Below, one piece after another: positions 10,536-22,700 of a DNA stretch of 64,000 nt (position 1 is the first letter of the stretch; the number at the start of each line of letters is the position of its first letter). Source of the stretch: Arion vulgaris (Eukaryota > Mollusca > Gastropoda > Stylommatophora > Arionidae); contig CM036755.1 in assembly GCA_020796225.1 (NCBI GenBank), forward strand, positions 39,512,306 to 39,576,305. The letters are read 5' to 3'. The notes under the pieces were generated by a model. That model was given only the letters and a program-made list of their open reading frames with translations, searched no databases and had not been told where the DNA came from. The position numbers and the translations under genes are program-made.

Positions 10536-11609
10536 TTGAGTCTGTGAGGTGAGAATAGTCCTCCTCAGAAGATTCTCAGTGTTGGTTGAGATATGTCTCA
10601 GAATTGGTGTCTGTAGATTGCTTGTTGGTTGTTCTAAACTTTCCACTGTTTCAGCTTCCATCACCGATGTGCTCAGTTCAGCATCTTTCTGACGAGAACA
10701 GATTGGAGTACATGCAAGATCAGGCAAACCTTTAACAGAATGTTTCATAGGAGTACTGCTTGATACTTTACAATGTTGCTGGTCAATGTCCTCATTGTTA
10801 AGATGAGGAGGCAGAGCTACATCTCTTGTCCTGATCTCCCTGAGATGTTTATCCAAAGGATTCAAGTCCAAGGATGTTGTTTCCATTGACATATCTTGAA
10901 AGCTGTCATCAGCAAATCTAAGTTTTCTTTTCCGACAGGGTTTGGATACCACTGCTGGAGGAATAAGATCAGCAGCTTCTTGTGAGACAGTAGATGATGA
11001 GGGTGTTGTAAATGATAAATTAGAAGTTACTGTAGGTGTGATAATAAGTGCAGGTGTTGCTATGAGAGTAGCGCTAATATCCAGATCCGTATCCACAAAT
11101 GCAGAACTATCATCATCAGATCGAGACATCTGAGATGATCCAGTCTGAGACAAGCTAAGATTAAGCACCTGTTTACTTTCCTTCTGTTCGTCTTCCTTCT
11201 GCAGACAAACCTCTGAAGAGTTTAGCTCGGAATGCTCAACACACATCTCTAAATTGTTTATATTGCCACCCTTCTTAAATTTGTTATCTGTGTTAGCATT
11301 ATTTACTGTAGAGCTCTCAAGAACTTTTGTTTGCAAAATTCCTGATTTAGCTTGAGAAATATTGTCCAATTTATCGTATAGCCATTTCTTGACACTTGTG
11401 AAGCTGGGCGGAATGCAGACAGGGGATACAACCACCAGATGTTCACCAGCCAACAAAAACCGTAGTTGTGGTTCTTGTTGCAGTCTCTCCGACAGTGACC
11501 TGTCTTGTGACTGAGAGGCCAGAAGCTTGGTGGAAGACAGAGACTGGGCCCGCCATATTTTAACTCCTATGATGTGTTGGGAAGTGGTGAACGGAGAGAG
11601 TTCACAAAC
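10536..11609 (-). CDS. REV3L: REV3L exon with second REV7-binding motif
   Basis: 1074 nt (358 codons), phase 0-0, uninterrupted. The acceptor follows a long T tract and ends TTTCAG; the donor is CAA|GTAAGT. The first part contains IIGVKIWRAQSLSS, aligning with human LEGLRLWKTAFSAM. Next comes VVSPVCIPPS followed by SVKKWLYDKL, in the place of human VIMPCKCAPSR..LVQVWLQ, the second REV7 (MAD2L2) binding motif. The middle is acidic, Ser-rich and weakly conserved. The end has TPILRHISTNTENLLRRTIL, matching human TPIIQRKL...DTLRRVLL. Role: linker that tethers the REV7 dimer to the polymerase. Homology is clear at both ends; the middle is assigned by continuity of the open frame. Confidence 0.92.
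11403..11432 (-). other. REV3L: REV7-binding motif 2 (RBM2)
   Basis: Residues VVSPVCIPPS fit the hydrophobic-hydrophobic-x-P-x-x-x-P-P pattern that REV7 traps under its safety-belt loop. The position relative to the following KKWL helix matches human RBM2. Confidence 0.75.
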
Positions 11610-11919
11610 CTGAAATAGAAAAAAAAAGCATGTGACTGTTAATGTCTGGAATTACTAAATAGTTTAGTTTAGTTAGTTTTTCCTTTCGTCAAAGGCGGCA
11701 CATAGGGCAGAGGTTTTAGATCTCCATGTGATACGGTTCTTTGCTAGCAGTTGGAGATCTTGTATGGTTTACATCCCAATAGTTTACTTTCTTGTTGGAT
11801 GGTTCTTCGAAGAGTGGTCTTTGGTCTTCCACGTTTCTTTTCCCAACTGGTGACCACATAAGGACTTTTCGAGTCTCTTTTCGTCTGATCTAAGAACATG
11901 ACACTAAATAGTACAGCAA

Positions 11920-12441
11920 CTAAAAACTGTGGGGAACGGAACTGATAGGAAAATAAAGATCAGAATACTAAGAGCATGCCCATTACTGGTGGCAACGTAT
12001 GGGTGTGAAGCATGGACATTTAACAAGGCAGTGGAAAAATATATATGTGCTTTTGAATATAAGTGTTACAGAAGAGTCCTCCGTATATCATGGACAGAGA
12101 AGATAACAAATAGATCTATACAGAAAGAACTCAAATCAAAGGCAACTGGTTGAAGCTACAAGTAATACTGAGAGAACTGAAGCATTTTGGACATATAAAT
12201 AGACACGCAGAGATGGAGAAAACTATTATAGAAGGAGGCATACCGGCAAAGAGGACGACCATGGACAAAATGGATTCAGAATGTAACTGATGATTTGAGC
12301 ATGATGGCTGTAGAGACAGGACATCTGGTTTATAAAGAGAGACGCCTGTGTAGTGCTAGGGCCCAAGAAGCAAAGAATAGTACCTTTGCGACCTACAAGG
12401 CACGTTATAAAAAAGGCGAATGATGAAGGACCTAGAGAAGC
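11920..12441 (+). pseudogene. RTE-like LINE 3' fragment
   Basis: Plus-strand translation includes YGCEAWTFNKAVEKYICAFE and CYRRVLRISWTEKITNRSI, the conserved C-terminal region after the reverse transcriptase domain in RTE/BovB-type LINEs. A frameshift and stops follow near 12153. The copy lacks endonuclease and catalytic RT motifs. From about 12340 it passes into an inverted SINE-C. Confidence 0.8.
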
Positions 12442-12865
12442 TCATCATCAAAGTGTGTATCCTTTATAGGACATTGCTCTCTTTGCAGCACATCTGAAAT
12501 TCACTCTGTCTCTAGCCAGTTTACCCACTTCGTCGATGGTCATAGTCATGGTTTCTTTAATATCTTATAGCTATCTTCTTCTTGATCTGCCTCTGCGTCC
12601 TGGGACCCTGCCCTCTAATATTGTTCTCTCTAGGCCATCATGAGGCTTGATGTGTCCAAAGTATCTAATTTTTCTGTATCTACAGAAATGCTACCCTAGA
12701 GAAGCTATCCTAGTAAATAAAAAGCATTGCAGAAATCTGATGTGATGGCCTACTTGTAGGCGGATAACTGGCACAACGTACAATTGTTCTTGAGCTCAGA
12801 TCACCATACAAACAACAAAGAGGGGTTTAACAAGTAATTGATGTGGACTGTTCAAAGAAGAAGAT
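12340..12865 (-). mobile_element. SINE-C copy split by a LINE tail
   Basis: Inverted SINE-C halves lie at about 12340-12440 and 12690-12865. Between them (12445-12690) is a minus-strand LINE tail that also occurs at 33.53-33.91 and 47.8-48.1 kb. The word CCTAGAGAAGCT appears at both junctions and may be the target-site duplication. Confidence 0.7.
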
Positions 12866-13362
12866 TGAGCGTGTTCATTATTTAAACTAAATAAAACTAC
12901 ATTAAAACTAAAACTACATTGGAAGACTACACATGACTTTACTGAACATCAAAAATAACTACACAAAAAAGCCACTGTAAGAAATGAAAGACAAATGGAA
13001 GACAACCAAGCCACTAGAGCAGCACAAGACAAAAACATAAAAGCACAACACTGGGCAGCAACTCGGTAACAGTTTGACGGCAAAGGAAGAAGAAGCAGCA
13101 CAACAGTTGATATTAAGATAAACTGTTATGGAGGAATGAATGAATGAATGTAAGAGCCCTCACCCTTTTAGATTCCACTTTTAAAACTCTGCCCCCGTGC
13201 TCCCTACAACGACAAAGCATGCAAAAGTGAGATATTTAAAATCGTCATTTTCTTTACATAAACAGAGTAGACACTTATAGCATAATTAGAATATCCAGCT
13301 AGAACTACCTATGCCTCAACTAGGACACATACACACATAACTGGACAAGGACGTGTCTTTAT
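12866..13362. other. unassigned intron sequence
   Basis: AT-rich intron. The piece at 13040-13075 (CACTGGGCAGCAACTCGGTA) resembles the 97-bp unit at 8.3 kb. No coding signal. Confidence 0.4.
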
Positions 13363-13600
13363 ATAGTGCGCTCGATCACAAACCTAGCGTACCTGGTTCA
13401 AACCCTGTGGCGGGCAAGTTTGGAAGCAAAGTAGTTCCCTTAGATTTTTACAAACAGTAAAAGTAGACCTCACTGTTCAGAAAGCAATGGCAAACTACTG
13501 AACGTATAAGTGGTGCCTAGAAAATCAACGACTCATTTACTGCTGTTGATGGCTACGTTCTGTAAAGAATATGCCACGATTTTCCTTCATAGTAGAACTT
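13363..13600 (+). mobile_element. SINE-A copy (full length)
   Basis: A good copy: head TGCGCTCGATCACAAACC, box-B-like CCTGGTTCAAAC, the body with GTATAAGTGGTGCCTAGAAA, and an end with ATGCCACGATTTTC. Confidence 0.8.
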
Positions 13601-13854
13601 TGTCACCGTAACAGTCCTTTGGAATTTCTCTTTCTTATCAATTGTTGGGAAGTTGAAGACGGATAACAAGGATGTTCTTCGGTCTCATTGCGACTGCCTG
13701 TTGTATGAAGACACTAAAATAGATGTTGAATCGACCCAGCGATTTAAATGTTTTAGAGTTACCCGTTGTACAAGAAGAACTGGATGCCTGAGGGGCAGAG
13801 TGAGGAGTGTGTTTAATAAGCGAGCCACAGGAACGATCAGTATGCATACACTTT

Positions 13855-14115
13855 GATACCTTTAACCTGCCGCCTTGGGGACAGCCCAAGGCTGACGGAG
13901 AGCAAACCCAGTAAATGCTGGCTAAAACCGGACACATTGCCGAAGAATAAGCACCAGAGCTCCAAATGGCGCTAAAGATGTGACGAAGCACACCCATGCT
14001 AAGGCTGCATGAATCAGATTTCCACATGACTAAGACAAAATAATTTATGGGGAAATCTGGTACATCAGTCTAAGTGGTAATCATGAGAGAAAGAGAGAGA
14101 GATATACCTATTGAG
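13855..14115 (+). mobile_element. SINE-E copy, partial
   Basis: Shares CAGAGCTCCAAATGGCGCT and CATGAATCAGATTTCCACAT with 8.9 and 31.2 kb and ends in a GA-rich run. The Nin-like 5' portion is missing or diverged. Confidence 0.7.
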
Positions 14116-14599
14116 GGAGACTGAGCACCAATGGGTCTGCCTGGAGTGCAATGACGTCAGTTTAGTAACCAATAACCAATCTCTCTCTCATAGGCCAGAT
14201 ATTCCACCTCTGCAGACATCTTCCTAAAATCAAGTTACATCGTGAATCCATCTTCTCTGTGGTCTTCCTCTTTGCCAGGGTGTCTCCTTCCATAATGGTC
14301 TTCTTCTTGTTGTTTGTTATGTAAGGGATTCAAGCCTCAATAAGCCAAGCCACACTCGCTCAACCTAAGGACGAACCTTGTTTTGGTTATATCAGATCGT
14401 GTAGGCCAACAACATGACAAATAAGAATTAACTGCTTTCGGAGAATCAAAGTGTTTTGTAATTGTCTTTTCCAACCCTTTGTGTCTTTTTATAATGTTCA
14501 AAATACTTCATCTTATCCTTTTTAATAGTAGGATAAGCAAGTTTTCTTTGATTTTTGAGTTATATGACCCTATCGTGGACTTCAGAACAGAACCTAAAC

Positions 14600-14900
14600 T
14601 ATCCAACGATAACTACCACACAATCAACAGACAAGGACAGACTATCATCTGTCGACTCAGGATAGGGCATAACAGACTGAATAAACAATAACACAGGCTA
14701 CGATTGTACCCATCCCTCTGTGTCCCTGTGGCACCGATGATCAAACTATAGAACATGTTCTGCAAGACTGTCCCCTGTATGCCCTCCTTAGAAATGAATG
14801 CTGGCCCTACAATCCAACACTACATTCAAAACTACATGGCACCAGTGATGAGCTCCAGACAACAGTCGAATTCATCATAAGAACGCATCTAACGGTATAA
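14600..14900 (+). pseudogene. LINE C-terminal fragment
   Basis: Encodes RQGQTIICRLRIGHNRLNKQ, the motif that follows RNase H in the LINE family at 61.6-62.1 kb (there LLRLRTGHNRLKRHTD). Frames are then broken, but a Cys-rich stretch remains recognisable at 14.75 kb. Confidence 0.6.
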
Positions 14901-15009
14901 TCATTAAAATAGTGATCGCAATGCATTCTCAGCGACTCTATGAGCATGATACAGAAGATCAAGGCCGGTTATGTACGAAGGCAGTGGATGCAATTAATAC
15001 AAAACTTGT

Positions 15010-15330
15010 CAATCCAGATACTTACCTTCATCTCTGTCCCAGGTCACGCTGGGATGAAGGGCAAAGAGAATAGCAGACGCACTCACAGGCAATGCTACGA
15101 TTGAGAATGGGTCTTCTATGGACAGAAGCGACAGCATCATCGCTCTCAGAGAAAACATACACTCTGAAGATTTCAATGACGAAAATAAAGGGTATTCTCT
15201 ATCTTTGTTGCGCAAGTTGTGCATACCGATAGGTGCAGCAAGACAGGAAAACCACAAGAGAAAACCCAGTAGATACATCAATCAACACAGACGAGTTGTT
15301 AGCCTAAACACACTGAGATAACTGCTTGGG
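15010..15330 (+). pseudogene. LINE RNase H fragment
   Basis: Near 15030-15070 the plus strand can be read, across frames, as FISVPGHAGMKGKEN, an RNase H C-terminal motif. The frame then fails. Related to the relics at 2.1, 3.4, 49.6 and 50.9 kb. Confidence 0.5.
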
Positions 15331-15471
15331 AGGAGATCGGAGCAATTATGAACATGTCTGATGTGCGCTGAAGATGATCCTCAAATAACAATGTAAAAAA
15401 GGACAAAAATGAAATAGTACTACAAATGTGTATACATCTTACAGAACAATGAAGTGCACAAATTTGATTGA

Positions 15472-16341
15472 TTAAGGGGGATTCTGTAGTCGTTTGAGTT
15501 GAATCACGCTCATGACAGTTTGCTTGCAAATTGTTTCCGTTGATTTTAACAAAAGGATGATGGCGCCACCTTCAAAAGCAATGGCAAACTACTGATCGTA
15601 TAAGTGGTGCCTAGAAAATCAACGACTTGTTTACTGTGGTTGATAGCTACGTCCTTTGGGATATGCCACGATTTTCATTTTCTGTAGTATGAAGGTCAAG
15701 AGACTATTTTCGTTGTTTTCATGTTAATGTAAAATTTGTATCACCATTTTGAAAGATTATGACTTAGAATAGTAGAAAAAATTAGTAAAAAAATAAATGT
15801 CAAAGTGTTGCCATGAAAACAATACAAAATGGCCACCAAAAACAAAATTTCAAATCCCTACGGCTCTGAATCTAATGAATGTAAATGAATTCTGTTTTCA
15901 CTCTAAGGTGCACAATTGTAATATATAAAATATTACACATGATTTTTAGGATATATTAAATATTAAATTTTTATAAATTTTTGGGTAAAAATTACCTCAA
16001 AATTCAGTCAAAAAAAGCTGTTTTTGGGTGGTGCGTTTACCTAAAAATTCATTAAAATTTAATATTTAATATATTCTAAAAATCATATGTAATTTTTTAG
16101 ATATTACAATCGCTCACCGTAGAGTGAAAACAGAATTTATATTCATTAATTTCAGAGCCGTAGGATTTAAAATTTTGTGTTTGTGGCCATTTTTAATTAT
16201 TTCCATGGCAATGCGTTGACATATTTTTGAAAACTTAACTTTTTCTACACTTTTAAGTGATAATATCTCATAATTGTAATACAAATTCTACATTAATATG
16301 AAAGCAATAAAAAAAGTTTCCAGACCAGAATCCCCCCTTAA
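15472..16341. mobile_element. TTAA-bounded long foldback element
   Basis: Left end TTAAGGGGGATTCTG and right end CAGAATCCCCCCTTAA are inverted copies. Inside them, arms of roughly 300 bp (about 15700-15995 and 16040-16315) are imperfect inverted repeats around a loop of about 50 bp with AAAAAGCTGTTTTTG. A SINE-A tail (about 15575-15690) sits in the left arm and has no partner in the right arm, so it inserted later. No coding capacity. Confidence 0.85.
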
Positions 16342-16384
16342 ATGATTTGACAAGACAGTCATTATTGCAGTGTTTCTTTATTTT

Positions 16385-16640
16385 CAAACACTTCATATTG
16401 ACCACTTCTTAACCACTCTTTGTGATTTGTGTGTGATCAGAGCATAAGAGTGATTGTACACTGTACCAGTTATGTGCCTACAAGTAGGCCAGCAAGTCCG
16501 ATATCTGTGATGTTTTTTATTTACTAGGGTAGCTTCCCTAGTCCTACATCAGTAGCCTCTTACGTCATGTAAGTCGCAGTGGTACTATTCTTTGCATCAC
16601 TTGCGGGCCCGGCACCACATGGCGCCCTGGAGTCAATGGT
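16385..16640 (+). mobile_element. SINE-C copy
   Basis: SINE-C landmarks in order: ACCACTCTTTGTGATTTGTG, GTGCCTACAAGTAGGCCAGC, TTTTTTATTTACTAGGGTAG, and a damaged CTCTTACGTCATG block, then TCTTTGC and GGGCCCGGCACCACATGG. This is the most frequent repeat in the window, with about 15 copies. Confidence 0.8.
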
Positions 16641-16787
16641 TGTATCACAATTGCCAGCTCTCCGCAAGAATGTTTGAGAACGATGTAACATGTTGTGGTG
16701 ACACAAGGGAAGATTGCAGTAAACTCTGTATCTGAGGCCAAGCACAGACAACAATAAACACATAACACAAACTGTAGTTACTCACAC

Positions 16788-19700
16788 TGGTCTGTCTGGC
16801 AGATCTTCTAGGCTGCTGCAAAAGGCTACAGGTGGCTGTACAGAATTAAGGCCAAGAACATGCAGACTTTCCTCTATGGTGCTCCGTGTGGGAGGTGGCT
16901 TAACAGGGCCTAACGTCATATCTTGAACACCTTCAGAGGCAAAGTTTTTGTTCAATTGTCTGTCTTTATTTCTATCGGATTCTTCGCCTTTCTCATCTTC
17001 TTTCTGTTTTTTATCTGGATACTGTTGAAGTGTTTCTTTAGAGTTTTGATTTGTATTCTGTGTACTGTTGTTACTATCCCTACTGGAGTTTGCTGGCTTC
17101 TTTCCCCTGGAGGCATCAGTTGGTTCTTGAGGATGATATTCAAAGTTGTCTCCCCTAATCAGTTTTGTTATAAGTCGATCTTTCAGACTGACACAGTTAC
17201 TGCTGCCTTGATTTAGGGTTGATTTTGCTATCAGTCGATCTTTCAGGCTATAACTCTCTAGCTTTGGGTTTAAGTTAGTGTTAAGTTGATCTTTGAGACT
17301 GAAACTGCAACTGTCCCCTTGATGTGGGCTAGAGTTAGTTTTCAGTCGATCTTTCAGGCTTAAACTGCAACTGTCACCTCGGTTTGGGCTTGCATCAGTT
17401 TTCAGTCGATCTATAAGGCTTAAACTGCAACTGTCACCTCGGTTTGGGCTTGCATTAGTTTTTAGTCGATCTTTCAGGCTTAAACTGCAACTGCCACCTT
17501 GATTTGGGCTTAAGGTAGTTGTCAGTCGATCTTTCAAGCTAAACTGCAACTTCCCCTTCGTTTGGACTTGAATTCGTTTTCAATCGATCTTTGAGACTCA
17601 AATTGCAAATGTCACCTTGGTTTGAGCTTAACGAACTTCCTGGTGGCGACAAACTAATAAGATCTGCTCTCTCAGCTGCTCTTATCCACTTGTGTTCAGA
17701 CTTACAAATGACGACTCTTGAAGTATCCTCACTCTGTGATTTACGGCTGGTTTCAATATCAGACTTTCTGAGAGTTTTTTCATTGAATGCCCTCGAATAT
17801 GATATATGATGTTCTTCCCTTATTTGGTTTGATTCCATAGAATTACCTGGAATTTCAGTTCTTCCATTCCAGAGTGTATCTAACAGAATACTGTTTTCAT
17901 TAACCTGGCTACGGACAGCCTTTTTTTTGTTGTTCTTCGTTAAAGTTTTTGTTAAAACAGGAACTTTGAGGTTAGCTCTTACAGCTGTATTAGTGCAGCC
18001 TGTTGATGTGGTGTTATTACTTTGGTTATATGCTGTTTCAATTACAGTACCTAGAAATTGAGACACAGTTTGGCACTTTGAAAGTTTATCATTGCTGATT
18101 TTCACAGAGTTGGGTCTGTGGGATGAGTTAGATAGTAGGTCTGCTATTCTGCTGGAGTAAATGTTTGGTGCTACAGAAACTAGTTTAGTATCAGCTTTCT
18201 TCTTCCATGGTTCTCTAGATGCATTCTCATCAGATTTTGTGGATCGCAGATTGATATTTGGAACATTGCAGTTAGTTTGGTTCACAAATTTGGTATCATG
18301 TCTGGTGTAGTCTCTTTGACTTGCCATGGCATTTGACTCAGATCTGTTTCTGGCTGAATCTACTGTCAACCAAGGGTACCACAACGCTTTTGATTTCTTC
18401 ATTGGGGGAGACATCTCTGACGCAGAGGCACTTGTAGCATGAAATGGGCTAGGTGAGATGGGAGATGTTGGAGTAATCGGGGAGTAATTATTCGGAGATG
18501 TTTTAATAGTGCACAAATTGAGCGGACTTACAGTTGAATCAGAACCAGGCGTATGGAAGGGCCACTGCCAGCAGTAGGGGTAATACAGAGAAGGATTTAA
18601 TGAGGTACGAAACACTTGACCAGGCTGAGAGTTACTGTTGTGTCCAATGAAAGAGTACGGAGGTATCTGCAAAGGATGAAGTGGTTTTAATTCTACTTTC
18701 TTCAAGTTCTCACTTATATGCTCCTCTCTGTTTGCTTGTCCTGAATGAGCTTCAAGATCGTGACACTCAATTTCCTCAACTGTAGGAGCATCATCATATG
18801 TGATTGAAATCACTGGAATTTCTAACAATGATGAAGATGTAGCTTTAGGGACATTCAACAGTGGAAGCTTACTCAATTTTTCTACGGAGACAAATGATGA
18901 CTCCTCTTTTTCCCGAAGCTTTTGGGATAAGTACAGCACTTACAGTTGATGCCAATTTAACTTTGTTGTTCAGGTTTTCTGATAATTCCTCTTGCGAATC
19001 CTGAATGCTGAACTCTAATATTAAGTCTGGTACATTCTCTGGACTAGCATGTGTATCTAAGACTACACCTGATGATGTTTGTAACGATGAAGGTAACATT
19101 TGTTCACAGGTAGATTGAACACCTAGACTAGCATGAACTTTAAGAACAGGTGGATCAGGTGTTACATGTTTGAGTGTTGAAAGGTGTGACAAATCTTTAC
19201 CTGTGCTATGACTCTGAATCTCACAGGGTATATCTCTTGTATTTTCTAAGAATTTTGCTTTCTTGCAAGTAGGTGTGTAGGAGTCATCGTCTGTGCCATG
19301 GTTATCACTTATATCAGCTGTTGTAAGGTCTTTGTTTGATGACAATGCAGGATTATCTTGTATTTTTTTCTTCACTGTTTCATCAATTATTTTGTCCAAA
19401 ACTGTAAAATTCTCCTTTGTTTCCTGAACAGCTTTAACCAAAGCTGCATCAATTTTACTTATTTCGTCAATTTTATCCAAAGCATTACCAATCTCCCTAG
19501 TATCCTCAATAATTCCATCTGATATTTGATCAATCTCTATTTTTGTATCAATAGTTTTCTCCACTGTCTTATCATTCTCCCTCGTATCATGGACAGTTTT
19601 ATCCAAAATTGTATGATTTTCCTCGTATCATGGACAGTTTTATCCAAAATGTATCATTCTCCTCTTACGATCAGTATCTTTTGGGGATTTACCCAGTTTT

Positions 19701-22700
19701 TGAATATACCAAAATGATATCCATTCTTTTCCAAATATATCATTTTTTTTGGACAGTTTTATCCAAAATTGTATGATTTTCCCTTGTATTATGGACAGTT
19801 TTATCCAAAATTGTATCATTCTCCCATGTTTTATGAACCGTTGTATCTGATATTTGGCCACTATTGCTTGTTTTGTAATAAGTTCTATCCATTAAATTAT
19901 GAATCTCATTTGTATCATGGACTGTTTGAATCAGTATATTATCGTGCAAAGCTACATAAGATGATGGGTTAGTGGTGCAACAAGTCGGATCACAACTGTT
20001 CAGATTGATGGGTGACAGTGCTCGACAAAGTTTGTTAACTGTGAAAGAAGTGACTGTGAAGCTTCCGAGGATTCATCTGGCGGTTCAGAGTTGCTGGTAT
20101 TTGTTGCAAGGGAAACAATTGTGTCTGACATTACTTTTGCAAGGGAAACAGCTGTGTCTGACTTTACTTTAGCCATCTCTTGTGTATATGAAAATTGGTT
20201 GTCTTCCGATTCCTGTAAGATTCTAAGTGAGGTTAGAGATTTATCCGGATACTGCTGGGATACTTGTGAATCGGATACATCCAAGTTTTTAATGGATAGA
20301 TGAGCAGCGTTAGAAGGTTCTGGATTTGATAATGAAGAAACTAAGGAGTATGGCGTTTGTGTGTTGTTTTCTGTATCGCCATTCTTGTCTGAACATGTCA
20401 GCTTCAGGATATCGCTCATTGACAAAGTGGTGCTCTTAACTTGTGCTCTTTTAGGTTCCGGAGGTCGGACAAGTGCAGCAGTATCTTTGCTGTCGGAATC
20501 CATAGAATCATCAGGTGTGGTTAGTCTTAGGATATCTTTCATAGAAAATGAGGCACAGTTAACCTGCGCTCGTCTGGTTTCTAAAAGTTGTAGAGTGTTG
20601 GAGGTACCAGCATCATCATTTGGTCTTGCAGATTCAGACTGCAGAGAAGGATCAGAGATGTGGTTAAAGATAAAGTTTGATGGGACTGGTGAAGCGGAAT
20701 GGCTCATAAGTCTGCTAAATGGAATAGGTCTACTGCCTAAGTTAGATGCTCCGTTACGTCCAGGTCTCAAGCTGGCCAGTCTTGAAGAGTTTAATAGTCT
20801 TCTAGAAACTGGAATATCTTCATATCTAGGATTCCCTGTTCTGGTTTGTTTCCAATTCATCATGTTGGCTGATGGACATGTCACTGAAGGAGATTCTGTA
20901 TAATCTTCAGAGTTTTGTGGGGAAATAAATGATAAATGTTCTAAGCCTGGAGTAAAGCCAGCGTTGTAATCATTATTTGTTTGATCTGAATATTGCACAC
21001 TGTGTTCATGCTCGTTCCGGGTGTCTGCTGCCATGAACTGTCCACCGAGAGAGTCTGGTTGTACTTCAGTAAGACTTGCTAATGTAGCCATATGCAGAAG
21101 ACTCAGGCTATTCAGAAGTTTATCGCCACCTGGTGTCTTCTTTTTCTTACCTCGAGATGGACGGGCTTTGTGACCACTCTTTGTAACTTTTCCTGAATCG
21201 ACACTCGTCTGAAATAACTTATGCTTCTCCTTTAAGCCTGCCCCTTTAAGCTTTTTATTCTTACAACCTTTTCGTTGTGAACCTCGCCTGACAAAATCCT
21301 CATCGCTTGAATCTACAGAATCGTCCTCAGTAGAGTCCAGCATGTCAGAATAATAAGTATACAGAGTTTCTTTCCGTTGTCTCAAACATTTATTTGTGCT
21401 ACATGCATAGCTCTCCGGCACAATGTTCACCTCATCGTTTGAACTGCTGTTGTTTTCATCCATCAACTGTCTCCTATTCACCAGCTGGCTTCCTTTGTCT
21501 CTTTTTGACTTCTTCATTACTTTCCCATGTTTTTTTGTCTCGGCAGGTATGAGACGATATGCTTGTATCTAGATCGTTGTCAGAATCTGCAGATTTATCT
21601 ATAAAGTTACTTCCCCAGGTTGCTTGCTTTCGAGGATTCTTGTTGTTCAAAGCTATTCTTAATTGAGTTACTACTTGGCACATCAAGACTCATATCTAAC
21701 TCTATTGTTGTTTCATCTGATTCATAAATAATACTCTTGTTTTTTTTGCTTGTTAATTCTACAACATTGTCGTTAGTCCGCTCGGAAAACTCTGGAAATT
21801 CTATCCCGTGTGTTGCGACTGTACTCAATATCTGTGATAAATCTCTCAGTTCATTATCGTTCAAACAAATTGGTGGTTTTGTGTGATCAGATCTACAATT
21901 TAGTGGTAGATCTGAGCTAGATATTTCAATGGTATGTGGAGAGTCCAACAATACCTGAACATTGGAGTCTGCACATTTATCAATAGATTTGCTTGTCATG
22001 CTGGTGAGGTTGTCATATCCTGGTAGAGATTCTACTATAGCTATATTCAAGGCAGTGGTAGAGATTAGTGGTGAACTAGAAATTGGAACAGGCGATCCAA
22101 GACTTGTAGAATGTTCTTGCCATTTATGGTTACTTTCTGCAGAGCTATCTGTTTTAATGGTATCATGTGTGAGTTTTTCTGGTGTAGAGCTGGAAAGAGG
22201 AAGTACTGAAGTAAAACTTGATGGATTTCTTTCACATTTATGCTCTCTTTCTTCTGAGCTATCAATTGTAGTGGTATCATGGCTGAGTTTTTCTGGTGTA
22301 GAGCTGGAAAGAGAAAGCACTGAAGCAAGACTTGAAGGATTTCTTTCCATGGTATTCTCTCTTTCTGCAGATCTATCTATGATAATGGTATTATTGACAG
22401 GTTTTTCTGGTGTAGAGCCGGAAAGAGAAAGTACTGACGAAAAACTTGAAGAATTTGTTTCGCATTTATGCTCTTGCTCCACAATAGAGGTATCAATTAT
22501 AGTGTTCTCATGGCTGAGTTTTTCTGGTGTAGAACTAGAAAGAGGAAGTAATGAAGCAAAACTTGAAGTATTTCTTTCCAATGTATGCTCTCTTTCCACA
22601 GAGCTATCAACTATAGTGTTCTCATGGATGAGTGTTTCTGGTGCACAGCTAGAAAAAGGAAGCACTGAAGCAAAACTTGAAGTATTTCTTTCACATTTAT

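Noticed and set aside
20361..20903. 180-codon plus-strand frame
   Set aside because: Antisense of the REV3L frame, which itself shows repeat motifs and a consistent phase.
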